DNA from: Hymenobacter lapidarius
GTDB taxonomy: Bacteria > Bacteroidota > Bacteroidia > Cytophagales > Hymenobacteraceae
Assembly (NCBI RefSeq): GCF_001816145.1
Contig: NZ_MDZB01000073.1
Span: 1 to 64,000, forward strand
Direction of reading: 5' to 3'
Length of the DNA stretch: 64,000 nt
Shown here piece by piece: positions 33,635 to 42,658 of the stretch. Under the pieces are notes generated by a model. The model did no database searches. It was not told the DNA's origin and saw only the letters and a list, made by a program, of their open reading frames with translations. Numbering within the stretch: position 1 is the first letter of the stretch; the number at the start of each line of letters is the position of its first letter. The translations under genes were made by a program, and so were the position numbers.

Positions 33635-34348
33635 GTGGAAAATCTGGTTGCGGGCTACCCCGGAAGGGTGCTGGTCCGCAACCTTTTTTTGCGCCTGCCC
33701 AAACCCGCCTTCGTGGCCGTGGTGGGGCATAATGGCAGCGGTAAAACCACCCTGTTTCGAGTGCTCACGGGGCAGTTGCCCTACCAGGGCAGCGTGCAGC
33801 TGCTGGGGCAGGAAGTGCGCGGCCTGCGCCGCGCGGCGCAGGCGGGCCTGCTGGGCTACCTGCCGCAGCGGGGCAGCATTGGCTTTTCCATTTCGGTGCG
33901 GGAGCTGGTGGTTATGGGCCGCTACCGCCACCACGGCCTGCTCAGCGCCTACGCACCCGCCGACTACGCCCTGGCCGACGCCGCCCTCGACCGCGTGGGC
34001 ATGGGGCACCTGGCCCGGCAGGATTTTACCCAGCTCTCCGGCGGCGAGCAGCAGCTGGTGTGGCTGGCCCAGCTCAGCTTGCAGGATGCTCAGCTCTACC
34101 TGCTCGACGAGCCCACCCAGCAGCTCGACGTGTACTACCGCCGCCAGGTGTTCGGCCTCATCTACGGCTGGGTGCAGGAGCAGGGCAAAACCGTGCTCTG
34201 CAGCACCCACGACCTTGACAACCTGCCCGGGCTGAGCGGTTACTTGCTCAACCTGTCCGAACCGCAACCGCAGCTTCGGCCGCTGTCGCCGCACGCGGTG
34301 CAGGCGGCCCGCGAGTGGCTGGAGCAGGCCCCGCGCCGCGCCACCTGA
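33635..34348 (+). CDS. Orphan ABC transporter ATP-binding protein
   Basis: An ATPase of about 237 residues with Walker A GHNGSGKTT, signature LSGGEQQLVWLAQ, Walker B LYLLDEPTQQLD and an H-loop STHD. It resembles iron-siderophore or cobalamin importer ATPases (FecE/BtuD-like). No permease or binding protein is adjacent, so it must pair in trans if it is a transporter part. The start is uncertain: GTG at 33635 (VENLVAGYPG) fits the domain edge, whereas the ATG at 33557 would add residues encoded by the GAGTTATGAG repeat. Confidence 0.8.
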   Translation: MENLVAGYPGRVLVRNLFLRLPKPAFVAVVGHNGSGKTTLFRVLTGQLPYQGSVQLLGQEVRGLRRAAQAGLLGYLPQRGSIGFSISVRELVVMGRYRHHGLLSAYAPADYALADAALDRVGMGHLARQDFTQLSGGEQQLVWLAQLSLQDAQLYLLDEPTQQLDVYYRRQVFGLIYGWVQEQGKTVLCSTHDLDNLPGLSGYLLNLSEPQPQLRPLSPHAVQAAREWLEQAPRRAT

Positions 34349-34352
34349 AGCC

Positions 34353-35546
34353 TTATCGCTGCCCGGGCTTACCGCGTAGCACCTGCCCGATGGAGCGCAT
34401 GAACGGCCCCGGCGTCACCGAATTCATTACCCGCAGGTTGTCGGCCCAGGAAGTGGTTTCGTCCAGAAAGCGGAAGATGCGTGCCACCGGGTTGCGCTCA
34501 AACAGCTCGCGGAAAATGTCCCGCGTGGTTTCGCCGCGCCGTTTCATGATGTCAAGCAGCAGGGTATCAAACAAGTGGAACTGCCACCTGTCGCCGGTAG
34601 CATTGGCGGGCGGGTGGCCGGTGCGGGCCAGCGCCTCCACCAGCCGCGCCGAGTGCTGCTGAATGCGCTTGAATGCGTAGCCGGTGCTGGGCTTGGCCCG
34701 TCCGCCGCGCGTGCCCAGGTTGACGATGTGGGCCCCCGTGCGGGCAGGCAACGGATGGTCCGTCATCGGAATGGCTCCGATTTCCACGGCTGTAATGCGG
34801 TAGTCCTGGCCTGCTAAAGTAGTGGCCAGGTACTCGCGTATGGCGGCCTCGTATTCAGCTTTCGGCAGCGGCGTTTCTGAAAATAACGTGTATTCCACCA
34901 AAGCTTTACGGGCCGAAAAAGGAAGCACGTAAATAAACCGGGCCTCGTGGTGCTGCTCACCCCGGAAGTCCATGAATTCCACCACCTCCGGGTTGAAGGC
35001 ATCGGCATCGGTTTCCACTTCCCATCCCACAAAATGCTGCAACAGGTAGCGGTGCCTCCGCGGCTGCCTGAGCTGCTGCAGATTGGGTGGGCGGCTGTCG
35101 AAGGCATAGCGCGCCGTGAAAGTGCCGGCGGTGCTACGGGCCCGCACGCCGGTGGCGGTGTTTTCCAGGCTTTCCACCGTACCGCGCACCTGGTCGAACT
35201 GAGAATTTCCCGCCAAAGCCTTGCGCACAAAATGGTAGTAGTCCAGCCCGCGAATCATGCGGTAGCGGTAGGCACCCAGGTCGATTACTTTCTCAAAGCC
35301 GGGGCTGCGGAAGGCAATCTGGCGCCATTCGTGGGCCGCGATGCCGTCAAAGGCCATCGGCGTATCCGACCAATAGGACCAGGTGCGGTCGTTCTGGTCC
35401 TTGGCGTCGGGCTCAATGAGCAGTACCTTTTTGCCGGCCAGGCGGGGTTCCTGCGCCAGGTGATACGCCAGACTCAGGCCCGCTGCGCCGCCACCCACTA
35501 TGAGGTAGTCGTATTCTAACACAGGAGCAACGGTTGCTGGCGGCAT
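34353..35546 (-). CDS. crtY: Lycopene beta-cyclase
   Basis: A 397-residue FAD-dependent cyclase of the CrtY type that turns lycopene into beta-carotene, in line with the pink or red carotenoids of Hymenobacter. The N-terminal dinucleotide motif is DYLIVGGGAAGLSLAYHLA (about 13-31); DRTWSYW and GTRGGRAKPSTGYAFKRI are family marks. The ATG at 35546 is preferred because 66 upstream codons encode unrelated sequence crossing intergenic repeats. Other carotenoid genes are not in the window. It is convergent with the orphan ABC ATPase gene, 4 bases apart. Confidence 0.93.
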   Translation of the reverse strand: MPPATVAPVLEYDYLIVGGGAAGLSLAYHLAQEPRLAGKKVLLIEPDAKDQNDRTWSYWSDTPMAFDGIAAHEWRQIAFRSPGFEKVIDLGAYRYRMIRGLDYYHFVRKALAGNSQFDQVRGTVESLENTATGVRARSTAGTFTARYAFDSRPPNLQQLRQPRRHRYLLQHFVGWEVETDADAFNPEVVEFMDFRGEQHHEARFIYVLPFSARKALVEYTLFSETPLPKAEYEAAIREYLATTLAGQDYRITAVEIGAIPMTDHPLPARTGAHIVNLGTRGGRAKPSTGYAFKRIQQHSARLVEALARTGHPPANATGDRWQFHLFDTLLLDIMKRRGETTRDIFRELFERNPVARIFRFLDETTSWADNLRVMNSVTPGPFMRSIGQVLRGKPGQR

Positions 35547-35591
35547 AAACAAACAGAATAAAGCACGGCGGGCAAAGGCAAAACTACCCAC

Positions 35592-35613
35592 AAAAAAAGC
35601 CGCTCCCGAAAGA
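35592..35613 (-). terminator. Terminator after the LOG-type gene
   Basis: On the minus strand AAAGCCGCT and AGCGGCTTT pair around an 8-base loop, followed by a run of seven T residues. It lies about 90 bases past the LOG-type gene stop. Confidence 0.8.
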
Positions 35614-35648
35614 AGCGGCTTTCCAATGCAATGGTTTCCAAACCAGAA

Positions 35649-35700
35649 AGCGTCGTCCACAAAATCCGTGAAATCCGCTAAAATCCGAAAAATCCGTGGT
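35649..35700. repeat. AATCCG-rich intergenic repeat, short copy
   Basis: Four repeats of the form A-AATCCG are packed here, ending at the stop of the LOG-type gene. The same unit makes up the arms of the long inverted repeat at 63085-63299. Confidence 0.6.
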
Positions 35701-36567
<867 letters not shown>

Positions 36568-36596
36568 AATTTCTGTGGGAATTCCTGCCAAAAACA

Positions 36597-36622
36597 AAAT
36601 CGCCCCGGCAAAGGGGCGATTA
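36597..36622 (-). terminator. Hairpin terminator between the dehydrogenase and LOG-type genes
   Basis: AATCGCCCC and GGGGCGATT pair around a short loop. On the minus strand a T-rich stretch follows, so it would end the upstream dehydrogenase transcript. Confidence 0.7.
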
Positions 36623-36675
36623 AAAGTAGGGCGTCAAAGATATCAAATTGTAGCGACAATACCGCGCATTGTCGA

Positions 36676-36723
36676 GGCAAAGCAGTGCCTTGGCTGCAAG
36701 TGCAGCCAAGGCACTGCTTTGCC
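36676..36723. repeat. Near-perfect 48-base palindrome
   Basis: Arms of 23 bases (36676-36698, GGCAAAGCAGTGCCTTGGCT..., and 36701-36723) are fully complementary with a 2-base centre. A smaller CGACAAT/ATTGTCG pair lies just to the left. Sits between two leftward genes. Confidence 0.85.
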
Positions 36724-36780
36724 GGCCTGCCCATTGTCAAAATTGGCACATTAGCGCCTTTGAAATCAGCTGCTTACGGC

Positions 36781-38010
36781 TTATACCAATTGCCGAAGCG
36801 CCATCTCAAACGAGCGTTGGGCGATGCCCGTGCTCTGCTCATTTTCCTGGTGTGTGCGCTCCAGGGCCGCCCCAATGATGCGGGAAGTGTCCGCGAAAAT
36901 GGCCTGGTCGGTGATTTCGGCACCCGTTTCCATGAGGTAGGCAAACACCCGGGCCATGCCGCAGTTGGCAATAAAGTCGGGGACGACGGCCGTGCGCTCG
37001 TCGGCAAACACGCCGGTGGGGCCGAAGAATATTTCGGGGTCGGCGAAGGGCACGTTGGCGCCGCAGCTTATCACCTTCAGGCCGCCGGCCAGCAACTGCT
37101 CCACCTGCTGGCGGGCCACGAGGCGCGAAGACGCGGCCGGGATAAAAATATCGGCACCCATAGACCACACCCGCTCGTTCACTTCCTCAAATGAAAGCAG
37201 ATTGTCGGCCGTCAGGGTGTTGCCCTGGCGGGCTAGCAGCAGCGCCCGTATTTCCTCCAGGCCGAAGCCTTCGGCGTTCAGCAGCCCCCCGGCCCGGTCG
37301 ATGATGCCCACAATGCGCACGCCCTGCCCAGCCAGGTAGTAGGCCGCCGCCGCGCCCACATTGCCCCAGCCCTGAACGATGGCGCGCTGCCCGCGCAGGT
37401 TGGTTTGGGGCCAGAGGCGGTAGTAGTGCCGCACGGCCTCGGCTACGCCGTAGCCGGTAATGAGGTCGGCCACGGTGTACTTGCGGGCCAGGTTGGGGGA
37501 AAAAGTAGCATCTTCCACCACCTTCACCACGCCTTGCCGGAGCTGGCCCAGTTTCTGAATTTTCTGGGGTTCAGTGGCGTGGTAGTGGCCCGTAACCACG
37601 CCTTCCTGCGGGTGCCACAGGCCGTATTCCTCCGTGATGGGGATAACCTCGTGTATCTCGTCTACGTTGAGGTCACCACCAGTGCCGTAGTAGTTTTTCA
37701 ATAGGGGGAACACGGCGCGGTACCACCGCTCCAGTACCCCGCGCTTGCGCGGGTCCTGCGGGTCGAAGTTGATACCGGACTTTGCTCCCCCAATGGCCGG
37801 GCCCGATACCGTGAATTTGACCTCCATGGTTTTGGCCAGGCTCTCTACCTCGCGCTTGTCAAGTCCTTTGCGCATGCGGGTGCCGCCACCGGCCGCGCCG
37901 CCACGTAAGGAATTGATTACCACCCACCCTTCGGCTTCGGTTTCCGAGTCTTTCCACTCAAATACGATTTCGGGACGTTTGTTTTCAAACTTGGTAAGAA
38001 GGTCGAGCAT
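36781..38010 (-). CDS. Glu/Leu/Phe/Val family amino-acid dehydrogenase
   Basis: A 409-residue NAD(P)-dependent dehydrogenase. The catalytic half has GGGTRMRKGL and VSGPAIGGAKSGINFDP, in which a Lys and a Gly-rich loop bind substrate; the second half has a Rossmann motif GWGNVGAAAAYYL. Overall it looks nearer to glutamate dehydrogenase than to the second, leucine-type enzyme at 44.0-45.1 kb, but it is shorter than classical GdhA (about 445), so substrate is uncertain. It reads leftward from an AT-rich region shared with the ArsR-like gene. Confidence 0.88.
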   Translation of the reverse strand: MLDLLTKFENKRPEIVFEWKDSETEAEGWVVINSLRGGAAGGGTRMRKGLDKREVESLAKTMEVKFTVSGPAIGGAKSGINFDPQDPRKRGVLERWYRAVFPLLKNYYGTGGDLNVDEIHEVIPITEEYGLWHPQEGVVTGHYHATEPQKIQKLGQLRQGVVKVVEDATFSPNLARKYTVADLITGYGVAEAVRHYYRLWPQTNLRGQRAIVQGWGNVGAAAAYYLAGQGVRIVGIIDRAGGLLNAEGFGLEEIRALLLARQGNTLTADNLLSFEEVNERVWSMGADIFIPAASSRLVARQQVEQLLAGGLKVISCGANVPFADPEIFFGPTGVFADERTAVVPDFIANCGMARVFAYLMETGAEITDQAIFADTSRIIGAALERTHQENEQSTGIAQRSFEMALRQLV

Positions 38011-38193
38011 CAGATAACACAGAGAAAAATGCCTACGAAATAAGGCAACCCAAAGGTAGCAAGTAACCCAACAGTAGGTGAACGCAGGAATTGAGTCCTA
38101 GTGATAAATAAGATGGATGTATATCTAGGTATTATGAAATAATTAGCTTGTTCTGCGTATTTTGCACCATGGTAAGGAACTACCTAAGCAGTA

Positions 38194-38286
38194 ATGATGT
38201 ATTGCGGTTATTATACACTTCTATTGTCTGCCTTCTTCTCTATTTTTTCTACCGCAAGTACAATTAATTTTTCTTCTTCTTTTTAA
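38194..38286 (+). CDS. Possible 30-codon leader peptide before the ArsR-like gene
   Basis: An ATG at 38194 opens a hydrophobic peptide, MMYCGYYTLLLSAFFSIFST and on to a TAA at 38284-38286, seven bases before the ATG of the regulator. The composition looks like a signal peptide. It lies in an AT-rich stretch unlike the surrounding genome. It may be a leader or small membrane peptide, or chance; I see no homology support. Confidence 0.25.
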   Translation: MMYCGYYTLLLSAFFSIFSTASTINFSSSF

Positions 38287-38293
38287 TTATTTC

Positions 38294-38614
38294 ATGAAAC
38301 CATTGCATTCGCGTGTAGAAGCGCATCAGTTGGACCGTGCCGCGGCTATGCTCAAGGTTCTCTCCCACCCAAAGCGGTTGGCTATCGTTGATTTGCTAGG
38401 CAAAGCCAAAGGCAAAGACAGCCAAATGTCCGTTACAGATATCTACCAAGCCCTCGACCTGCCCCAGGCCATTGCCTCGCAGCACCTCATCACCCTCAAA
38501 GACCGGGGCGTGCTGAAATCCAGTAAGATTGGTACCAAGATTTACTACTCGCTGGCTGTGCCCCAGTTGCTCAAGGTAATTGATACCTTGGAGGAATATT
38601 CCGGCCGTTTGTAA
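38294..38614 (+). CDS. ArsR-like winged-helix transcriptional regulator
   Basis: A 106-residue dimeric DNA-binding protein with the ArsR fold: MLKVLSHPKRLAIVDLLGKA, recognition region VTDIYQALDLPQAIASQHLITLKDRGVL and a wing IGTKIYYSLA. There are no Cys residues, so the classic metal-sensing sites are missing and another signal is likely. It faces the amino-acid dehydrogenase across a 283-base AT-rich region that holds a possible leader peptide. Confidence 0.9.
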   Translation: MKPLHSRVEAHQLDRAAAMLKVLSHPKRLAIVDLLGKAKGKDSQMSVTDIYQALDLPQAIASQHLITLKDRGVLKSSKIGTKIYYSLAVPQLLKVIDTLEEYSGRL

Positions 38615-38655
38615 GCTGCTAAAACGAGGGACGGCTCACAGAACCACTCCAACAA

Positions 38656-38690
38656 GAAAGGGCTCCTTCGAAAGAAGCAGCCCTTTTTTA
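38656..38690. terminator. Shared terminator between the ArsR-like gene and coaE
   Basis: AAGGGCT and AGCCCTT close an imperfect hairpin followed by T residues. The coaE stop codon (TAA on the minus strand at 38688-38690) overlaps the T run, so the convergent genes share it. Confidence 0.75.
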
Positions 38691-39293
38691 TGCCCCTGGT
38701 GCTGCGCTGAACAGCGCATGCAACGCCAGCACCTGCGGCAGCAGCGGTTGCACGTCGTCGTTGGTCAGCACGTGATTGGCGCGCTGCATCTTTTCATCTT
38801 CGCTGAGCTGCTTGCTCATAATGGCCTGAATACCAGCAATAGAGCGGTGGGGGTCGCGCCGAAGCACGCGGTCCTGGCGCACCGACAGCGGCGCAAACAC
38901 GGTAATAATCTGGTCGAGCTGCTTGTAGGAGCCGGCTTCGAAAAGCAGGGCCGCCTCTTTGAGCACGTAAGCATGGCCGGCCTGCTGCTGGACCCCTGCC
39001 CAACGCTCAAAATCGGTGCCCACATGCGGGTGCACCAAGGCATTGAGCTGCGCCAGTAGAGGCGGGTTGTTGAAAACGGTGCCGGCCAGCAGCGGCCGGT
39101 TGAGGTGTCCCGTAGTGGTGTAAGTAGCTGGCCCGAAGGCAGCCGTGAGCTGCTGGCGCAGCGCTTCGTCGTTCTCCATCAGCCAGCGGGCGCGGGAGTC
39201 CGCGTCGTAGATGGGCACGCCCAAGGCCTGAAACAAACGGCTGGCAATGCTCTTGCCGGAGCCAATTCCGCCGGTGATGCCGATGCGTAGCAT
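38688..39293 (-). CDS. coaE: Dephospho-CoA kinase
   Basis: Phosphorylates the 3'-hydroxyl of dephospho-CoA, the last step of coenzyme A synthesis. The 201-residue cytosolic kinase has the P-loop GITGGIGSGKS at 5-15, then YDADSRARWL, VHPHV, and LLFEAGSYKQLD as the lid-side motif. Length is typical. It is the last gene of a leftward block (nusB ... yajC, ybbR-like, coaE) that is common in Bacteroidota. Confidence 0.96.
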   Translation of the reverse strand: MLRIGITGGIGSGKSIASRLFQALGVPIYDADSRARWLMENDEALRQQLTAAFGPATYTTTGHLNRPLLAGTVFNNPPLLAQLNALVHPHVGTDFERWAGVQQQAGHAYVLKEAALLFEAGSYKQLDQIITVFAPLSVRQDRVLRRDPHRSIAGIQAIMSKQLSEDEKMQRANHVLTNDDVQPLLPQVLALHALFSAAPGA

Positions 39294-39301
39294 GGAATGA
39301 A

Positions 39302-40036
39302 CTAACGAGTGTTAGAAGAAGCCCGGCGTTGGCCCGGCCTTAGGGCAGTAGCCCGCCGCTTCTGCGTCAGGCTCACCTTTTGTACCGACGCCCGCACCCG
39401 GGCCGGCAACTGCAGGGTCACGTCGGTCTCGTCGTCGGTGTCCGACGCGGGCATCTCCGAAGCCGGAATGGGATACGGGTCGGGCAGGTTATTGACCACG
39501 CTGGCGGGGCCCCGAAACGTGACGGAGCTCGGCGTGAAACGGGCCGTGTAGTACCGGGCCGAATCGGGCGGCAGGGCCAGGCTGAGGTGGCGCGTGGCGT
39601 AGCGGTCGAACGTGAGGCGCAGCGTATCGCCCGACCATTCACTCACCTGCACGCCCTCCATGGCGGTTTCGAGGCCGCGGCGCCAGGCTTCGGCGGGCAG
39701 GTAGCGGGTGCCGGGCAGGGGCACGGGCCGCAACACCGCGGGTGGCGTGCCCCAGCCCAGGTTGGCCCGCAGCAGCCGCCAGCCCTGGCCCGTAACGGTC
39801 ACGGGCAAGGCTTCGGGCAGGGGGCGCAGCGGCAGGTAGCGCACCGAGTCGTACTGCCACGCAATGGGGTAATTCAGGCGGGTGGTATAAGTCTTGTTCA
39901 GGGCATTCATTTGCCAGAAAAGACAGGCCGCGAGCAGGCACGCCGTAACGGCCCGGTAGAAGCTGGGTTCCTGGCCCGCGAAGGGGCGCACAAACCAGCT
40001 CACCAACCGAGTAGCCCGATGCAGCGGCCCGTCCAT
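39302..40036 (-). CDS. YbbR-like domain protein
   Basis: A 244-residue protein with one N-terminal membrane helix (about 28-46, FYRAVTACLLAACLFWQMNA) and an extracytoplasmic part with YbbR-like beta repeats (LNYPIAWQYDSVRYLPLRPL and VTFRGPASVVNNLPD). In Firmicutes YbbR (CdaR) modulates the diadenylate cyclase; here that link is not shown. It lies between yajC and coaE with gaps of 3 and 8 bases, so one transcript is very likely. Confidence 0.82.
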   Translation of the reverse strand: MDGPLHRATRLVSWFVRPFAGQEPSFYRAVTACLLAACLFWQMNALNKTYTTRLNYPIAWQYDSVRYLPLRPLPEALPVTVTGQGWRLLRANLGWGTPPAVLRPVPLPGTRYLPAEAWRRGLETAMEGVQVSEWSGDTLRLTFDRYATRHLSLALPPDSARYYTARFTPSSVTFRGPASVVNNLPDPYPIPASEMPASDTDDETDVTLQLPARVRASVQKVSLTQKRRATALRPGQRRASSNTR

Positions 40037-40039
40037 GGC

Positions 40040-40369
40040 TTAGGTCGTGGCTACGGTGTCGGTGCCCGGTTCCTTCTTGGTGCCCACTTCGCGGGCAATG
40101 GCCGAGCGGTCGAAGCGCAGCTTGGTGCCACGGTCCACTTCCACCACTACGGTCTCATCGGTGAGGTCCACCACCAGGCCGTGCAGGCCGCCAATGGTGA
40201 CGATGCGCGAGCCTTTGGCCAGCGACTGCCGGAAAGACTTGGCGTCCGACGCCCGCTTCTGTTGGGGCCGAATCATGAAAAAATACACCACTAGGCCAAT
40301 GGCCACCGGAAAAAGGAGCTGGGTGTAGTCCATTCCGCCGGTAGCTTGCAGGAGTAAGGTCAAAAACAT
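40040..40369 (-). CDS. yajC: Sec translocon accessory subunit YajC
   Basis: A 109-residue inner-membrane protein that joins SecDF in the translocase. It has one membrane helix (LLFPVAIGLVVYFFMIRPQQ) followed by KRASDAKSFRQSLAKG, GSRIVTIGGLHGLVV and a basic/acidic tail, the standard YajC layout. The ATG at 40369 (MFLTLLLQATGG) is used; much longer upstream frames run into the DUF1573 gene. Confidence 0.95.
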   Translation of the reverse strand: MFLTLLLQATGGMDYTQLLFPVAIGLVVYFFMIRPQQKRASDAKSFRQSLAKGSRIVTIGGLHGLVVDLTDETVVVEVDRGTKLRFDRSAIAREVGTKKEPGTDTVATT

Positions 40370-40392
40370 GGCGTTTGGGTTAGAAGCTGAGA

Positions 40393-40914
40393 TTAAAGAG
40401 GATTGACTGCACCCTTGGCCGCATCCGTCAGGATGTTGCCCTTGATGAGAATGGTGGTGATGTTGGGCTGCGTGTTGGCCCGTACTGCCACCTGCTTGCT
40501 GACGATGCCCTGCTTGCCACGACTGTCGAATTGCACTTCCATGGTGCCCTGGGCACCGGGGGCCACGGGCTCCTTGGTCCAGCTGGGCGTGGTGCAGCCG
40601 CACGAAGAGGTAGCGTCCTCAATCAGCAGCGGCGACTTGCCGGTGTTGGTGAAGGTAAAGGTGTGCCGCACCGAACTGTTGGGCTTGATGTCGCCAAAGT
40701 CGAATTCAGACTCCGCGAATTTCATCACGGGAGCGTTCGGGTTGGGCGCTTCGTTTTCGCTCACCACGTTGGGGTTGTCAATGGTGGGGTTGGCCGTGGC
40801 GTCGGATGCTGCGTTGGCAGCCGCGTTCATGCCCTCGGCACCCACTTCAACGGTTTTGTCGTTGTTGCAAGCCGAAAGAAGGAGGGAAGCAGCCAGAAGA
40901 ATTTGGTATTTCAT
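40393..40914 (-). CDS. DUF1573 domain lipoprotein
   Basis: A 173-residue lipoprotein (lipobox LLLSAC, Cys16) with a short Ala/Asn-rich linker and a DUF1573 immunoglobulin-like domain (about 65-170): FDFGDIKPNSSVRHTFTFTN and then ATSSCGCTTPSW, the family hallmark. Common in Bacteroidota envelopes, often just upstream of yajC as here; role unknown. Start at 40914 by the signal sequence. Confidence 0.92.
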   Translation of the reverse strand: MKYQILLAASLLLSACNNDKTVEVGAEGMNAAANAASDATANPTIDNPNVVSENEAPNPNAPVMKFAESEFDFGDIKPNSSVRHTFTFTNTGKSPLLIEDATSSCGCTTPSWTKEPVAPGAQGTMEVQFDSRGKQGIVSKQVAVRANTQPNITTILIKGNILTDAAKGAVNPL

Positions 40915-41056
40915 ACGAGTAAAAACGCGACCGGGCACGTCTTGGTGAAGGCACAAAAAGTGATGAGATATCTTCAGTAACAGTTGGTTGGGAAGGAGAG
41001 TGCCCGTGGCTCTGCCCAGACGAGGCAGCAACCACGGGCATTCCTGCAGCAAGCAA

Positions 41057-42055
41057 CTACAGCTTGGCAATGATGTTTTGGGTAAACTGGCTGGTGTTGG
41101 CTTTGCCGCCCAGGTCGCCGGTGCACTCTTCCTGGAGCAGCAGGGTGGCTTCCAGCGCTTTCTCAATCTGGTCGGCCTTGGCGTGCTCGCCCAGGTAGTG
41201 CAGCATCATCAGGGCCGAGCGCAGCAGAGCAGTGGGGTTGGCTTTGCCCTGGCCGGCAATGTCGGGTGCCGAGCCGTGCACGGCTTCAAAAACGGCCATG
41301 TCGTCGCCGATGTTGGCACCGGCCACCACGCCCAGGCCGCCCACCAGGCCGGCGCAGAGGTCGGAGAGGATGTCGCCAAACAGGTTGGTCGTCACCACCA
41401 CGTCGAACTGCTCGGGCTTGTTTACGAGCTGCATGCACATGTTGTCGATGATTTTGTCCTCGAACACAATCTGCGGAAACTCAGTCGCGGCTTCTTTGCA
41501 GGCGTTGAGCATCAGCGTGCCCGCCATTTTCAGGATGTTGGCTTTGTGCGCCAACGTCACCTTTTTGCGGCCGTGCTTGGCAGCATACGCGAAGGCGGCG
41601 CGGCAGATTTTACGCGAGCCCTCCACCGTGATGCGGTTGAAAGAGTCGGCAATGCCCAGCCGCTCGTCCCACACCTCCAGGCCCGAGTACAGGCCTTCGG
41701 TGTTCTCCCGAAACAGCACCAGGTCGATGCCTTCGTAGCGGGTTTTGATGCCGGCCGTGGTCTTGCTGGGGCGCACGTTCTGGTAGAGGTCGTACTTCTG
41801 GCGCAGCGTCACGTTGATGCTGCGGAAGCCTTTGCCCACCGGCGTGGTAATCGGGCCCTTCAGCGCTACCTTATTCTTTTCCAGGGATTTGAGCAGCGCA
41901 TTGGGAATCAACTCGCCCGATTGGTCAAAGGTGGTTTGGCCGGCGTTCTGCTCTTCCCACTGAATGGGCACCTGCGCCGCCGTAAAAATATCGGTTACCG
42001 CCTTGGTGATTTCGGGACCTATGCCGTCGCCAGGAATAAGGGTTACTAAGTGCAT
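41057..42055 (-). CDS. NAD-dependent isocitrate/isopropylmalate dehydrogenase family, probably isocitrate dehydrogenase
   Basis: A 332-residue beta-decarboxylating dehydrogenase. It begins MHLVTLIPGDGIGPEIT and has FRENTEGLYSGLEVW, NLFGDILSDLCAGLVGGLG and GSAPDIAGQGKANPTA. The ENTEGLYSGLE segment is of the NAD-linked isocitrate dehydrogenase type and not LeuB, and no leucine genes are nearby. Its TCA-cycle role (isocitrate to 2-oxoglutarate) is therefore the best call. Start at 42055; an upstream ATG would extend into a spacer with repeats. Confidence 0.88.
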   Translation of the reverse strand: MHLVTLIPGDGIGPEITKAVTDIFTAAQVPIQWEEQNAGQTTFDQSGELIPNALLKSLEKNKVALKGPITTPVGKGFRSINVTLRQKYDLYQNVRPSKTTAGIKTRYEGIDLVLFRENTEGLYSGLEVWDERLGIADSFNRITVEGSRKICRAAFAYAAKHGRKKVTLAHKANILKMAGTLMLNACKEAATEFPQIVFEDKIIDNMCMQLVNKPEQFDVVVTTNLFGDILSDLCAGLVGGLGVVAGANIGDDMAVFEAVHGSAPDIAGQGKANPTALLRSALMMLHYLGEHAKADQIEKALEATLLLQEECTGDLGGKANTSQFTQNIIAKL

Positions 42056-42173
42056 CTTGTTGTTCAGTAGGTGAATGGGTGGCTGGGTGAATGCGTGACT
42101 GAGCAAAATGCCTGGAGCCACAACTGGCCCAAGCACTCACGCCTTCACGCCTTCACCCATCCGCCCATTGAAA

Positions 42174-42485
42174 TTAAATCCCCTTGCGGGAATTGATTTG
42201 ATTGATAAGCTGGTCAACGTCGCCCAGCAGCTGCTCGGCTTTGGACTTGGCGTCGGAAATCACGCGCTGGCCTTCGCTTTTGGCCGAAGACTGGCCGCTG
42301 GCTTCGCGGCTGGTCACCAGGCTGTCGGTGAGGTCGGCCAGTACGGAGCGGTACCTTTCCAGTTGGTAGCTGAGCCAGGAACGGGTTTCGGTGCCGGGTT
42401 CGGGGGCATAAAGCAAGCCAAGGGCTGCGCCGGTGAGGGCGCCGCCCGCGAAGCATAAGATGCCGGTGGTGGTTTTGCTGGCCAT
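42174..42485 (-). CDS. YtxH domain protein
   Basis: A 103-residue protein with an N-terminal Gly/Ala-rich membrane helix (TGILCFAGGALTGAALGLLYAP), followed by a helical charged tail ending ISDAKSKAEQLLGDVDQLIN. This is the YtxH family, stress-related small membrane proteins whose function is unknown. It lies between nusB and the isocitrate dehydrogenase gene. Confidence 0.85.
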   Translation of the reverse strand: MASKTTTGILCFAGGALTGAALGLLYAPEPGTETRSWLSYQLERYRSVLADLTDSLVTSREASGQSSAKSEGQRVISDAKSKAEQLLGDVDQLINQINSRKGI

Positions 42486-42555
42486 GGTCGTCGGGATGAG
42501 AAAGTGGGAATAAGGGTCGGAGGGTTCAACGGCGGGCAGGCCGGTGAAGTTATGT

Positions 42556-42654
42556 GTGGGGGTAAGCTTCAGCTGGCACCGCAGGGCCGTTCAGTAATCG
42601 ATAAGTAGCCGGTTTGCTGAACGGCCCTGCGGTGCCAGCTGAAGCTTACCCCAC
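42556..42654. repeat. Long inverted repeat downstream of nusB
   Basis: Arms of about 38 bases (42556-42594 and 42617-42654, ending in AACGGCCCTGCGGTGCCAGC orientation) are complementary except for one extra G, with a 22-base loop. It begins 5 bases past the nusB stop and may act as its terminator. Confidence 0.85.
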
Positions 42655-42658
42655 AAAC

